NCBI GenBank assembly: GCA_965214235.1
Contig: CBDCBH010000002.1
Location: 1,240,001 to 1,304,000 of the forward strand
Length of the DNA stretch: 64,000 bases
Reading direction: 5' to 3'
Origin: Ilyomonas sp965214235
GTDB taxonomy: Bacteria > Bacteroidota > Bacteroidia > Chitinophagales > Chitinophagaceae
Below are positions 51,141 through 60,011 of the stretch, one piece after another (positions within the stretch are counted from its first letter, which is position 1; every line of letters starts with the position of its first letter). The translations under genes were made by a program, and so were the position numbers. The notes under the pieces are model-generated. The model did not search any database, was not told the origin of the DNA, and was given only the letters and a program-made list of their open reading frames with translations.

Positions 51141-52403
51141 ATGAAGCTCTTCACCATTTATAGCCGCATTAATTTATTATTCACCCTGCTTATTTTTTTG
51201 CTTGCCAGCATTGCCTTTTCGTTTTTGTTGCGGTATGTTATTATTAACCAGATTGACGAAGACCTGCGCATTGAAAAAAACGAAGTGCTCACTTACATCA
51301 GTCAATATCATTCGCTGCCTGCTATTGTTGAAGTTCACGACCAACACACACACTATCAGTTGGTGAAAGTATTGCCAACAGAAAACCATCACATCCGCAC
51401 AAAAAGAATACGAGACCATATTGATAAAGATGATGAGTGGGAAAGAACCATTTCGTTTGGCGCAACCCTCAATGGGAATAACTATTTGATAACCGTAAGC
51501 AAATCGTTAGAAGGCACTGATGAATTAATTCGATCAATCATTTTTATTACGGTAGGAACGATTGTTTTAATTTTAGCGGCAAGCTTTTTTATTAACCGGC
51601 TGGTGTTGCGCAGGCTATGGCAGCCGTTTTACAACAGCTTGCACATCATTCAAAATTTTAAGTTATCGAATAACAAAACCATTTCATTTCCGCTTACAAA
51701 AATTGATGAATTTAATTTGCTGAACCAAACCCTTTCTGCATCAGTAAATAAAGCGCAGCAAGATTATTTGACGTTAAAAGAATTTACCGAAAATGCATCG
51801 CACGAACTCCAAACGCCGTTAGCCGTGGTACGTTCAAAATTAGATTTGTTAATTCAAAGCGAAGCGTTAACCGAGCCTCAAAGCAAAGCTATACAAGCTT
51901 CTTACGATGCTGTTAGTAACATGAAAAGATTGAACGAGTCGTTGCTGTTGCTAACCAAAATTGAGAACCGCCAGTTTAGGGAACAAGCTGATATTAATGT
52001 TGATGAATTATTAAAAAATAAGCAAGCGCAATTTGAAGAGCAATGGCAAAATTTGCATTTTAAAATGAGCGGAGAAACGGCTAAAGTTGTTATAACCGGC
52101 AATGCACAGTTGTTTGATATTTTGTTGAACAATCTATTTAGCAATGCCACGCGGCACAATGTTGCCAATGGGTGGATTTGTTTACAATTAAAAGCATCTC
52201 AATTTACCATTACGAATACGGGAGAAGCGCAGGCGTTGGATGCGCAACAAGTGTTTAACAGGTTTTATAAAGGCAACTCGTTTACAGGTAAACATGGTTT
52301 GGGTTTGTCTATTGTGAAGCAAATATGCGAGGTTTCTGACTACAAGTGCAGCTATTATTTTGCACTTCCGAACGAGCATTCGTTTGTTATAAACTGGATG
52401 TAA
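51141..52403 (+). CDS. Sensor histidine kinase, efflux operon
   Basis: This 420-residue kinase has two membrane helices (about 9-32 and 131-152) around a periplasmic sensor domain. The H box ASHELQTPLAVVRSKLDLL has His near residue 221, and the ATPase domain shows NLFSNATRHN and HGLGLSIVKQI. No HAMP domain is obvious. It follows its response regulator gene at 12 bases, the usual regulator-kinase pair. The periplasmic region has several His (YHSLP, HDQHTHYQL, ENHHIRTKR), which may suggest metal sensing, but this is inference. Confidence 0.93.
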   Translation: MKLFTIYSRINLLFTLLIFLLASIAFSFLLRYVIINQIDEDLRIEKNEVLTYISQYHSLPAIVEVHDQHTHYQLVKVLPTENHHIRTKRIRDHIDKDDEWERTISFGATLNGNNYLITVSKSLEGTDELIRSIIFITVGTIVLILAASFFINRLVLRRLWQPFYNSLHIIQNFKLSNNKTISFPLTKIDEFNLLNQTLSASVNKAQQDYLTLKEFTENASHELQTPLAVVRSKLDLLIQSEALTEPQSKAIQASYDAVSNMKRLNESLLLLTKIENRQFREQADINVDELLKNKQAQFEEQWQNLHFKMSGETAKVVITGNAQLFDILLNNLFSNATRHNVANGWICLQLKASQFTITNTGEAQALDAQQVFNRFYKGNSFTGKHGLGLSIVKQICEVSDYKCSYYFALPNEHSFVINWM

Positions 52404-52545
52404 AAACAATCATCAGTTTTCCTTCAGAATCATTTTCGTTTTTTGTATAAAAACAATGCCGGAAGGTTGTTCTTCCTAATAATATAAAAGGGTTTATCCA
52501 TCGCACAGTTTTACTTTTACTTTGTTTGCGTTGTAAAGTATTCGG

Positions 52546-53805
52546 ATGAATTATAAACGTTTTTTCTTTTACTTCATTATTATTTGCATTGCTGCAAACA
52601 CAATCCCGGTGCGGCTTTGCGCACAATTCAAATCGTTAGATGATTATGTAAATGCAGGCTTGCAAAACAGTCCGCTGCTAAAAGAAATCAACAATAACAT
52701 TCTTCTTAACCATATAGACAGCCTGCGTATTTTGGCAACGTATCAGCCGCAGGTAAACGGCATCAGTTACAACTATGCCGCGCCCGTTATTCATGGCTTT
52801 GGATATGATGGCGCTATCAGTAATGTTTACAATGTAAGCGAACAAGTGAGCATAACAAAATTGCTGGTAAGCAAACGCAACCTGCGCATTCAATTTAACG
52901 GCATTCAATTGTTGAACGATTCGTTAGCTATTGCAGGGAAAATAACCGGGCAGGATTTGAAGCGCACCATCACCGCAGCTTATATTGCTGCCTATGGAAG
53001 CTGGCGGCAATATTCGTTTAACAAAGAAGTGTATGATTTGCTTTCTAAAGAAGACACAGTTTTAAAAACGCTTACCCAGGCAAGCGTGTACCGGCAAACC
53101 GATTATCTTACTTTTTTGGTAACGCTGCAACAACAACATCTTACTATAACACAAGCTAAAATTCAATACCAGAGCGACTTTGCGACATTGAACTATCTAA
53201 GCGGCTTATTTGATACAACACTTACACCGCTTGATTCGCCACGAATTGAATTTGCCCAATTACCTGAAATAAACGCTTCAATCTTCTATCAAAAGTTTAC
53301 CGTTGATAGTTTGTTATTAAAAAACACAGGCCGGCAAATTGATTTGTCGTATCGCCCGAAAGTAACATTGGGTGTCGATGCCGGTTATGTATCTTCTTTT
53401 GTTTATACGCCTTATAAAAATTGGGGCGAGAGCGCAAGCGTAAATGTTATTGTTCCTATTTATGATGGCAGGCAACGTAAATTATCACATCGCAGGTTGG
53501 ATATTCTTGAACAGACAAGAGTAAATTATCGCGATTATTTTGCTACGCAATACAATCAGCAAATTGCCCAGCTTACCCAACAATTGAACAGCACAAAAAC
53601 ATTAATAGCCGAAACGAACAACCAGTTGAAATACGTGCGTGCATTAATTGTAGCCAATGGCAAATTGTTGGCTACCGGCGATGTGCGCATTGCCGATTAT
53701 GTGATTGCAATCAACAACTTTTTGAACGCGCAAAATATGGTAATTCAAAACATCGTAAATCAATTTCAAATCATTACCCAAATCAATTATTGGAACAAAC
53801 GATGA
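52546..53805 (+). CDS. TolC-family outer-membrane efflux protein
   Basis: This 419-residue protein has a signal peptide of about 25 residues (IICIAANTIPVRLCAQ) and the helical hairpin pattern of outer-membrane efflux proteins. Two long amphipathic helices each half, Leu- and Gln-rich (QQQHLTITQAKIQYQSDF, then QLTQQLNSTKTLIAET), and membrane strands around ESASVNVIVPIYDGRQRK are visible. It overlaps the adaptor gene by 4 bases (ATGA). A TolC-like channel plus adaptor implies a tripartite pump. Confidence 0.9.
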   Translation: MNYKRFFFYFIIICIAANTIPVRLCAQFKSLDDYVNAGLQNSPLLKEINNNILLNHIDSLRILATYQPQVNGISYNYAAPVIHGFGYDGAISNVYNVSEQVSITKLLVSKRNLRIQFNGIQLLNDSLAIAGKITGQDLKRTITAAYIAAYGSWRQYSFNKEVYDLLSKEDTVLKTLTQASVYRQTDYLTFLVTLQQQHLTITQAKIQYQSDFATLNYLSGLFDTTLTPLDSPRIEFAQLPEINASIFYQKFTVDSLLLKNTGRQIDLSYRPKVTLGVDAGYVSSFVYTPYKNWGESASVNVIVPIYDGRQRKLSHRRLDILEQTRVNYRDYFATQYNQQIAQLTQQLNSTKTLIAETNNQLKYVRALIVANGKLLATGDVRIADYVIAINNFLNAQNMVIQNIVNQFQIITQINYWNKR

Positions 53806-54740
53806 ACAAATACAGCGTTTTCTTTTACTTCATTTTATTTTTATGTTTGATGATAAATTCATGCAAAAACAAAGCAGCCGATGCGGGCGGGGAAGACGTA
53901 TCGGCAGATGATGCTGTAACGCCGGTTACCATCACGCAGCCAACCCATCAAAACATGAGCGAAACGGTTAAAGTGAATGCCATTTCTTCTTTTTTATTGA
54001 AAACTTATGTAAAGGCAAGCGCCGTTGGTTATTTGGAAACGGCTAACATACATTTGGGTGAGTATGTAAGCAAAGGTCAAACCTTATTTACTATAAAAAC
54101 AAAAGAAGCGCAGGCATTGGGAAACACCATCAGCGGCTTAGATACATCGTTGCATTTTGAAGGTTTGATAAAAATAAAATCTACGGGCAATGGCTACATT
54201 ACACAACTTACTTACACCGCAGGAAATTATGTGCAGGATGGCGAGCAGTTGGCTGAAATTACCGATAAAACCAGCTTTGTTTTTTTACTTGATTTGCCTT
54301 ACGAGTTAAAGCCTTACTTATCGCTGAAACAGGCTCTCACACTTCGTTTGCCGGACAGTACCTTTTTAAACGGTTATGTACAATCGGCTTTGCCAACTAT
54401 CGATTCGGCTGCACAAACGCAACGCTTTATTATCAGGGTAAATACGGATAAACTGATACCTGAAAACCTGGTTGCCAAAGTGGAAATTGTAAAACATCAA
54501 ACAGGCAATGCAGTGGTGCTTGATAAAGCGGCTGTATTAAGTAATGAAGAGCAAACCGAGTTCTGGATTATGAAATTATTGAACGATAGTATTGCAATAA
54601 AAACAAACATAAAAAAAGGCATCGAATCGAACAATCAGGTGCAAATTCTTGAACCTTCTTTGCATGATTCGGATAAAATTGTTTTGACAGGAAATTATGG
54701 TTTGGGTGATACGGCGAAGATTACAATAGAGCAAAAATAA
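53802..54740 (+). CDS. Efflux adaptor (membrane fusion) lipoprotein
   Basis: This 312-residue protein has a lipoprotein signal (Cys near residue 20 in LMINSCKNK). Next come a biotinyl-lipoyl-like domain (VKASAVGYLETANIHLGEYVSKGQTLFTIKTKEA), a short hairpin and beta-barrel domains with LTYTAGNYVQDGEQLAEI. It links an inner-membrane pump to a TolC channel. The start at 53802 overlaps the tolC stop in ATGA. The inner-membrane RND pump gene that usually follows is missing; 54741-54878 is non-coding and DUF3109 is next. Confidence 0.88.
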   Translation: MNKYSVFFYFILFLCLMINSCKNKAADAGGEDVSADDAVTPVTITQPTHQNMSETVKVNAISSFLLKTYVKASAVGYLETANIHLGEYVSKGQTLFTIKTKEAQALGNTISGLDTSLHFEGLIKIKSTGNGYITQLTYTAGNYVQDGEQLAEITDKTSFVFLLDLPYELKPYLSLKQALTLRLPDSTFLNGYVQSALPTIDSAAQTQRFIIRVNTDKLIPENLVAKVEIVKHQTGNAVVLDKAAVLSNEEQTEFWIMKLLNDSIAIKTNIKKGIESNNQVQILEPSLHDSDKIVLTGNYGLGDTAKITIEQK

Positions 54741-54855
54741 GTGTGATTGAATCGTACTTTTTATAAAAATTCAAACACCACGTCATCCTATGTTTGTTTT
54801 CAAATTAGAAAATTACTATTTGCTATAAACAGAGAGGTGCCTTATTGATAAAACC

Positions 54856-54863
54856 TACCTTTG
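54856..54863 (+). promoter_or_regulatory. Probable -7 promoter element of the DUF3109 gene
   Basis: TACCTTTG, identical to the elements before rplK and thrS, lies 15 bases before the TTG start. Confidence 0.55.
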
Positions 54864-54878
54864 TAACAAAAGAAAACG

Positions 54879-55460
54879 TTGATAGCGATAGATAATAAAT
54901 TAGTAAGTGATGAAGTGTTGCAGGCGCAATTTGTATGCGACCTTACAAAGTGCAAAGGCGGCTGTTGTGAAGATGGAGATGCCGGCGCACCACTTGAAAT
55001 AGACGAACTGAAAGAACTGATAAGCAACTATGAAGTGGTGAAACCTTATCTTTCAGAAGAAGGAATTGATGAGATAGAAAGAAGCGGCAAATACTTATAC
55101 GATAAAGATTTTGGCTGGGTTACGCCCACTGTTAAAGGAGGCATTTGCGCGTATGGAACTCGTGATGAAAACGGCATTATCAAATGCGGCATCGAAGGGG
55201 CTTTTTATGATGGTAAACTGAAATGGAAAAAGCCAATTAGCTGTCATCTGTTTCCCATTCGCACACGCAAAAGCAGCGGTGATGAAGAAGTTGAATATCT
55301 CAATTATGAGCCGCGTCCTTCATTGTGCAAAGCCGCTTGTAAGCTGGGAAAACAATTGAAAGTGCCCGTATATATTTTTTTAAAAGATGCCATTATTAGA
55401 AAGTGGGGCGAAGAATTTTATGAAGCGTTAGAGGCAAGTGCAGAGCAAATAAAAAAATGA
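54879..55460 (+). CDS. DUF3109 family protein, TTG start
   Basis: This 193-residue protein matches DUF3109, a family with several conserved Cys. CDLTKCKGGCCEDGDAGAPL lies near residues 20-39, with later ICAYGT, KCGIEGAFYDG, SCHLFPIR and LCKAACKLG. The pattern suggests a metal or Fe-S site, related to the YkgJ-type cysteine proteins. The start is TTG at 54879, chosen because relatives begin at exactly this point (MIAIDNKLVSDEV) and the promoter element ends 15 bases before it; no ATG is available. Confidence 0.88.
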   Translation: MIAIDNKLVSDEVLQAQFVCDLTKCKGGCCEDGDAGAPLEIDELKELISNYEVVKPYLSEEGIDEIERSGKYLYDKDFGWVTPTVKGGICAYGTRDENGIIKCGIEGAFYDGKLKWKKPISCHLFPIRTRKSSGDEEVEYLNYEPRPSLCKAACKLGKQLKVPVYIFLKDAIIRKWGEEFYEALEASAEQIKK

Positions 55461-55466
55461 TTGGAC

Positions 55467-55790
55467 ATGAATGAAGTAAAACAAAGAGTTGAGAATAAGG
55501 AGCAGCTTTTTGAATTGCTGTATGCAAACCTTGATACCATTAAAAGCTATGGCGTATCGCTGTTTGGCGTCTTTGGTTCTTTCGTTAGAAATGAGATGAA
55601 CGAAGACAGTGATATTGATTTTTTGGTTGAATTTTATCCTGAAAAAAAGACATTTAAAAACTTTATTCGTCTTACTTTTTTTTTAGAAGATTTATGTGGC
55701 AAAGAAGCTGAAGTGGTTACTGTTGCAGGATTGAGTAAGTATATAGGTCCTAAAATTTTGGCAAGTGCAGAATACATTTTCCGCGATTGA
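55467..55790 (+). CDS. mntA: MntA-like nucleotidyltransferase antitoxin
   Basis: This 107-residue protein is a minimal nucleotidyltransferase. The motif GS-x10-D-x-D is complete: GS at residues 37-38 (VFGSFVR) and D49-I-D51 (SDIDFLVEF). In type VII toxin-antitoxin systems MntA adds AMP to a Tyr of the HEPN toxin and so neutralises it. The HEPN partner gene overlaps the 3' end by 26 bases. The ATG at 55467 is used; the TTG at 55461 would add two residues. Confidence 0.92.
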   Translation: MNEVKQRVENKEQLFELLYANLDTIKSYGVSLFGVFGSFVRNEMNEDSDIDFLVEFYPEKKTFKNFIRLTFFLEDLCGKEAEVVTVAGLSKYIGPKILASAEYIFRD

Positions 55791-56133
55791 TTATTTAAAA
55801 CATATAACAGATGAATGCGAGTTTATCATTCAGCATTCGCAGTATTTGAGTTTTGATGACTTTCAAGAAAACCTGATGTTGCAAAAAGCTTTGTTTAGAA
55901 GTTTGGAAGTGATTGGAGAAGCCACTAAAAACATAGCTTTTTCTTTTCGGGAAAAATATCCGGTAATACAATGGAGAGAAATTGCAGGTATGAGAGACAA
56001 ACTTATTCATCATTATTTTGATGTAGATCTTTCAGTAGTTTATGATACTTGTGTATCAGATATACCCGAGCTTGCTTTCAACATCAAAGCCATTCTTTTA
56101 TTAGAAGAAAACAAAAAAGACAAGTCCATTTAA
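55765..56133 (+). CDS. hepT: HepT-like HEPN ribonuclease toxin
   Basis: This 122-residue protein is a HEPN (DUF86) protein with the complete R-x4-H-x-Y motif. R77, H82 and Y84 lie in GMRDKLIHHYFDVD; Arg and His are catalytic and Tyr is the AMP acceptor in characterised pairs. It starts with GTG inside the mntA gene, and the stop is 9 bases before lutB. The order antitoxin then toxin with overlapping frames is standard. Confidence 0.92.
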   Translation: MQNTFSAIDYLKHITDECEFIIQHSQYLSFDDFQENLMLQKALFRSLEVIGEATKNIAFSFREKYPVIQWREIAGMRDKLIHHYFDVDLSVVYDTCVSDIPELAFNIKAILLLEENKKDKSI

Positions 56134-56142
56134 TTGTACATA

Positions 56143-57531
56143 ATGAGTAACAATACAGCCGAATCATTCATTGCCAAAAGCACTGTTAAAGCCGCCGATA
56201 TGGAACACCGGCGCACCATCAATTTCAACATGGGCAAGTACAATTCGGCTGTGCCTTTGGGAAAAGAACAGTTTGATAAACTGATGCAGGCCCGCGAGCT
56301 GGCAAAGAACCGCAAATGGAAAGCCATTGAACATTTGGACAGTTATCTGGAACGGTTTGAACAGCAGATTACAGCGCGTGGTGCAAAGGTATTGTGGGCA
56401 GAAACCGGAGAAGATGCGTTGAGAGAAATAGAAAATATCTGCAAAAACAAAGGCTGCAAAACGCTGGTGAAAAGCAAGAGCATGGTTACAGAAGAAATTC
56501 ACCTGAACAAGCATTTGGAAAAGCTGGGAATTGAAAGCGTGGAAACCGATTTGGGTGAATATATTCAGCAATTGGATGAAGAGCCACCGTATCATATTGT
56601 TACGCCAGCCATGCACAAAAGCAAAGAAGATATTGCACAATTGTACAACAAAAAATTTGGCATTTCTTCCACTTCAACGCCCGAACAAATAACGCTTTAC
56701 ACAAGAAACCTGCTGCGCAAAAAATATATAAAAGCAGAAGTAGGCGTTACCGGCGCTAATTTTATTTTGGCTGATATTGGCGCGGTTGCCATTTCGGAAA
56801 ACGAAGGCAATGCACGGTTAAGTTGTGCGTTTCCAAAAACGCACATTGTAGTGGTGGGCATAGAAAAAGTATTGCCTTCGGTAAACGATTTGCATTTGTT
56901 TTGGCCGCTTCTGGCAACCTTTGGAACAGGGCAAAAAGTAACATCTTATAACACCATCATTACTGGTCCCAAACAGGCCAATGAATCCGACGGTCCCGAA
57001 GAAATGTATGTGATTTTATTAGACAATGGCAGAACCAATTTGCTGTCCAATACAAAAACACGTGAAGCCTTGTATTGCATTCGTTGCGGCGCCTGCTTAA
57101 ACGCCTGCCCGGTTTATAAAAACGTGGGCGGACATACTTACAGCACCACTTACAGCGGCCCTATTGGAAGCATCATTACACCACATTTAAAAAACTTAGA
57201 CGAATACAAACATCTAAGCTATGCTTCAAGCCTGTGTGGGAATTGCACAGAGGTTTGCCCGGTAAGAATTAACCTGCACGAACTGCTTTTGGAGAACCGT
57301 TATGAAGCGGTGGAAGAAGGTGAAAATAAAATGGCTGAAAAGCTTGCCTGGAAAGGCTGGAAGCTGGCAAGCCTGAACCGTAAAATGATGAATTGGGGCA
57401 ATGGGAAAATAAAAAATTCTTTTATTAATAAAGTGTTTGGAAGCTGGACGAAACATAGGGGCGATCTGCATTTCAGCGATAAAACGTTTAATGAAATGTG
57501 GAAAGAAAGAGAACGGGAAAAAGCGTTGTGA
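56143..57531 (+). CDS. lutB: LutB-like iron-sulfur protein of L-lactate oxidation
   Basis: This 462-residue protein has an N-terminal LUD domain (about 60-290) and two 4Fe-4S cysteine motifs, CIRCGACLNACPVY (about 313) and CGNCTEVCPV (about 365). A basic C-terminal region follows. In other bacteria LutABC oxidises L-lactate to pyruvate. lutA and lutC do not flank it: hepT lies before it and a GH97 gene converges after it. The ATG at 56143 gives the usual start. Confidence 0.93.
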   Translation: MSNNTAESFIAKSTVKAADMEHRRTINFNMGKYNSAVPLGKEQFDKLMQARELAKNRKWKAIEHLDSYLERFEQQITARGAKVLWAETGEDALREIENICKNKGCKTLVKSKSMVTEEIHLNKHLEKLGIESVETDLGEYIQQLDEEPPYHIVTPAMHKSKEDIAQLYNKKFGISSTSTPEQITLYTRNLLRKKYIKAEVGVTGANFILADIGAVAISENEGNARLSCAFPKTHIVVVGIEKVLPSVNDLHLFWPLLATFGTGQKVTSYNTIITGPKQANESDGPEEMYVILLDNGRTNLLSNTKTREALYCIRCGACLNACPVYKNVGGHTYSTTYSGPIGSIITPHLKNLDEYKHLSYASSLCGNCTEVCPVRINLHELLLENRYEAVEEGENKMAEKLAWKGWKLASLNRKMMNWGNGKIKNSFINKVFGSWTKHRGDLHFSDKTFNEMWKEREREKAL

Positions 57532-57669
57532 TGATTTGAACCACTGATACGATTTTTAGATTTGTGATTTGTGATGGCTAAAAGCTGCGCCTGTAAAGCC
57601 TTACATCGGGAAAAGATATACACTTCTCAGCGTCTTCGCGATTCATATTATTATTTTCAATTGACCCGC

Positions 57670-57716
57670 ATTCTATAACGCTGACAGGGTTTAGAACCCT
57701 GTCAGCGTTATAGAAT
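57670..57716. repeat. Perfect 22-bp inverted repeat between convergent genes
   Basis: The arms 57670-57691 and 57695-57716 are perfect inverted copies around a 3-base spacer (TAG), with a GC-rich core CGCTGACAGGGTT. The placement between lutB and the GH97 gene suits a bidirectional terminator. The CTGACAGGGTT word is, from memory, a common intergenic repeat in Bacteroidota genomes, so it may be a dispersed element. Confidence 0.9.
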
Positions 57717-57747
57717 AATATGCTGCTGCCTCCTATTTAAAATCATC

Positions 57748-59712
57748 TTAGCGGTTTTGAACTATCCGCATTACTTCGCCGCCACCGCCTGCAACATGCA
57801 ATGAAATTACATCATTATGGGTAACTATCTTCGTTTGTTTTTGCAAATGATTGGGGTTTGTATTTACATCATTTTCATCGCTGTAAACATCAGCGGTATA
57901 GCTTCCTTCTTTTAAAAAAGATAACGGCACCTGAATATCACGCGCTTCGTGGTTGGTAATGGTTCCTACATACCAGTCTTTGCCTTTTCTCCGGGCTATG
58001 GTTATGTATTGGTTCACCTTTGCATCCAGCACTTTGGTTTCATCCCATGTGGTGGGAACTTCTTTTATAAAATCAAATCCTTCCTGCCCTTCATACGCTT
58101 CAGGATAATCGCACACCATGCCTAAGTTGCTTTCCAGCACTACATACATAGCCAACATGTGGCAGCGTGTACTCAACACCAAAGGACGTGTATATTGAGC
58201 TCTAAACTTATCTTGCGGCACTGCGCGGAAACCGCCTAAATGATAATCGGTTGCGCCTGCCAATCCGCGTGTAAACGGCATTGTAATATCGTGGTCGGGA
58301 GAGATGCCTTCATTGCTCCATTTATCCACTTCATAATTGCGCGTGCCTTCTCTTGTTAGTTCGTTAGGATACGTGCGGCTTACACCCGTTGGCTTATACG
58401 CTCCGTGAAACTGAATGTGCAAATGATGCTGTGCTGCTTTCTGTAAAATTTCTTCCTGCATGTTTACCATTTCCTGATCGTCTCTGTCCATAAAATCAAC
58501 CATCATTCCACTCAAACCCCATTTTTCAAAAACGGCGAAAGCAGTATCCAGCTTAGGATACAGCGCATAAAAATGAACCCATACTCTAACATCAACGCCT
58601 TTGCTGTGAGCATAATCGCATACCTCTTTCATGTCTAAGCCAGGAACCGGCTTTGTAACATCAGCGTGAGGTCCGGGTTGAAAGCCAACACCGTCATCAG
58701 TGTACCATTGGTGCAAACCATATTCAACAACAGAATGAGATTGAATGTTGTTTCTTGCACAGAAATCTATGTAGTATTGGTTCGTAACAAAGTTGTTTCC
58801 CGGTGCATTCACTGTGTCGGGAACAACATCGCCATTCCACCAGGGAAACGTTGTTTTGCCTGGCTTCAACCAACTCCAGTCTTTTGTTTTAGCTGGTTCA
58901 TTTAAGGCAGTGATGATGTTGCTTTCTATCAACGCTCCTATCCTATCGCTGATCAACATTACACGCCAGGGCGTGTGATGTGGCAAAACAGCTTTTACTT
59001 TTGCCCCATTTTGATTTGGCAACGGCGACAATTTACTCATCAGCACACCATCATGTTTGCTTATGTACATGCCGGCATAATTGCGCAGCGCGGCTTCAGT
59101 AACAGCCATATTTACGCCGTTGGGAAACTCGAATAAAACGGGCATATCAAGCAAAGTATCGGCAACTACTTTGCTCAGTGGCAACGTTTGATAAATGCCT
59201 TCGTGCGATGATGTGTAATTGCCAAACATAAGCGCATGAACCGTTGGGTCACCGTTCATGTTGAAGGTTGTGTTTTCATCCAGTAGCGTATAAGCCTTCC
59301 AGCCGCTTTGCTCCGGAAATTCATAACGAAAAGCAACGCCATCGTTAAACACTTTTACCCTAATATTCATTCTCTTTTGCGAAGCATCAAATAAAGGAAT
59401 CAGCGCTTCGTGATAGTTTGTTTTTACACTACTTGTTTTGCCCGTCATCAATTGGTATTCTTCTGTTGTATCACGATAAACCGGCTTGCCTTGTTTACTG
59501 ATTGTAGAAAAAGAACCATCTTCAAAAACCAAACTTAGTGTTGAATTGCTGATTAGCGTTTTGCCTTTATAAGCCACACTATAAGCGGGTTTGGCATGAA
59601 AAACCTGAAATAAAAAAACAATGTTTTTATCAGGAGAAGTTACGGTTATTTCTTTTTGCGCAAATAAATAAACAGAAGTAAAACAAAAAAAAAGCAAAGG
59701 CAATCGTTTCAT
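57748..59712 (-). CDS. Secreted GH97 glycoside hydrolase
   Basis: This 654-residue protein has a signal peptide (MKRLPLLFFCFTSVYLFAQ) and the three GH97 parts: an N-terminal beta-sandwich, a catalytic barrel (about 270-560; WWNGDVVPDT, YIDFCARNNIQSHSVVEYGLH) and a C-terminal beta domain. The Asp of MVDFMDRDDQ takes the place of the nucleophile of the retaining alpha-galactosidase branch, and REGTRNYEVDKW follows as the likely acid/base and calcium region. It probably cleaves alpha-galactosides or alpha-glucosides. No SusC/SusD genes are near. It converges with lutB. Confidence 0.93.
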   Translation of the reverse strand: MKRLPLLFFCFTSVYLFAQKEITVTSPDKNIVFLFQVFHAKPAYSVAYKGKTLISNSTLSLVFEDGSFSTISKQGKPVYRDTTEEYQLMTGKTSSVKTNYHEALIPLFDASQKRMNIRVKVFNDGVAFRYEFPEQSGWKAYTLLDENTTFNMNGDPTVHALMFGNYTSSHEGIYQTLPLSKVVADTLLDMPVLFEFPNGVNMAVTEAALRNYAGMYISKHDGVLMSKLSPLPNQNGAKVKAVLPHHTPWRVMLISDRIGALIESNIITALNEPAKTKDWSWLKPGKTTFPWWNGDVVPDTVNAPGNNFVTNQYYIDFCARNNIQSHSVVEYGLHQWYTDDGVGFQPGPHADVTKPVPGLDMKEVCDYAHSKGVDVRVWVHFYALYPKLDTAFAVFEKWGLSGMMVDFMDRDDQEMVNMQEEILQKAAQHHLHIQFHGAYKPTGVSRTYPNELTREGTRNYEVDKWSNEGISPDHDITMPFTRGLAGATDYHLGGFRAVPQDKFRAQYTRPLVLSTRCHMLAMYVVLESNLGMVCDYPEAYEGQEGFDFIKEVPTTWDETKVLDAKVNQYITIARRKGKDWYVGTITNHEARDIQVPLSFLKEGSYTADVYSDENDVNTNPNHLQKQTKIVTHNDVISLHVAGGGGEVMRIVQNR

Positions 59713-59770
59713 ACAATAATTTGTTGGATGAAGATAAACCCTTTCACCGTTCCTGTTTTAAATCATTATA

Positions 59771-59803
59771 AAAACAAAAAAAGCCGGCGCAATAGCCAGC
59801 TTT
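59771..59803 (-). terminator. Terminator of the small membrane protein gene
   Basis: On the minus strand AAAGCTGGC pairs with GCCGGCTTT through one G-U pair and is followed by a T run. The pairing is better on the minus than on the plus strand. Confidence 0.8.
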
Positions 59804-59828
59804 CATCATTATAAATTTACCTTTTATT

Positions 59829-60011
59829 TTAAAATAAAATCAGCAACAAAATAAGAATCAAAGCTCCCAACAGAATGTAAATACCACCGCTGCCTAAATC
59901 CTTCAACTCTTTCTTCATGGCAGATGCAGGAGCATAGCAGTCAATGCTTGTTTGCATAAAAAAGGCGGCTTTTCTATCGGGTTTATAACCTACTTTGAAT
60001 TGATGATTCAA
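59829..60011 (-). CDS. Small single-helix membrane protein, 60 residues
   Basis: The 60-residue frame ends in one strongly hydrophobic helix (GGIYILLGALILILLLILF), preceded by a basic, Cys-containing segment. A terminator follows it and the plsC terminator precedes it, so it is a separate gene and not a chance frame. I know no family name for it. Confidence 0.65.
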   Translation of the reverse strand: MNHQFKVGYKPDRKAAFFMQTSIDCYAPASAMKKELKDLGSGGIYILLGALILILLLILF

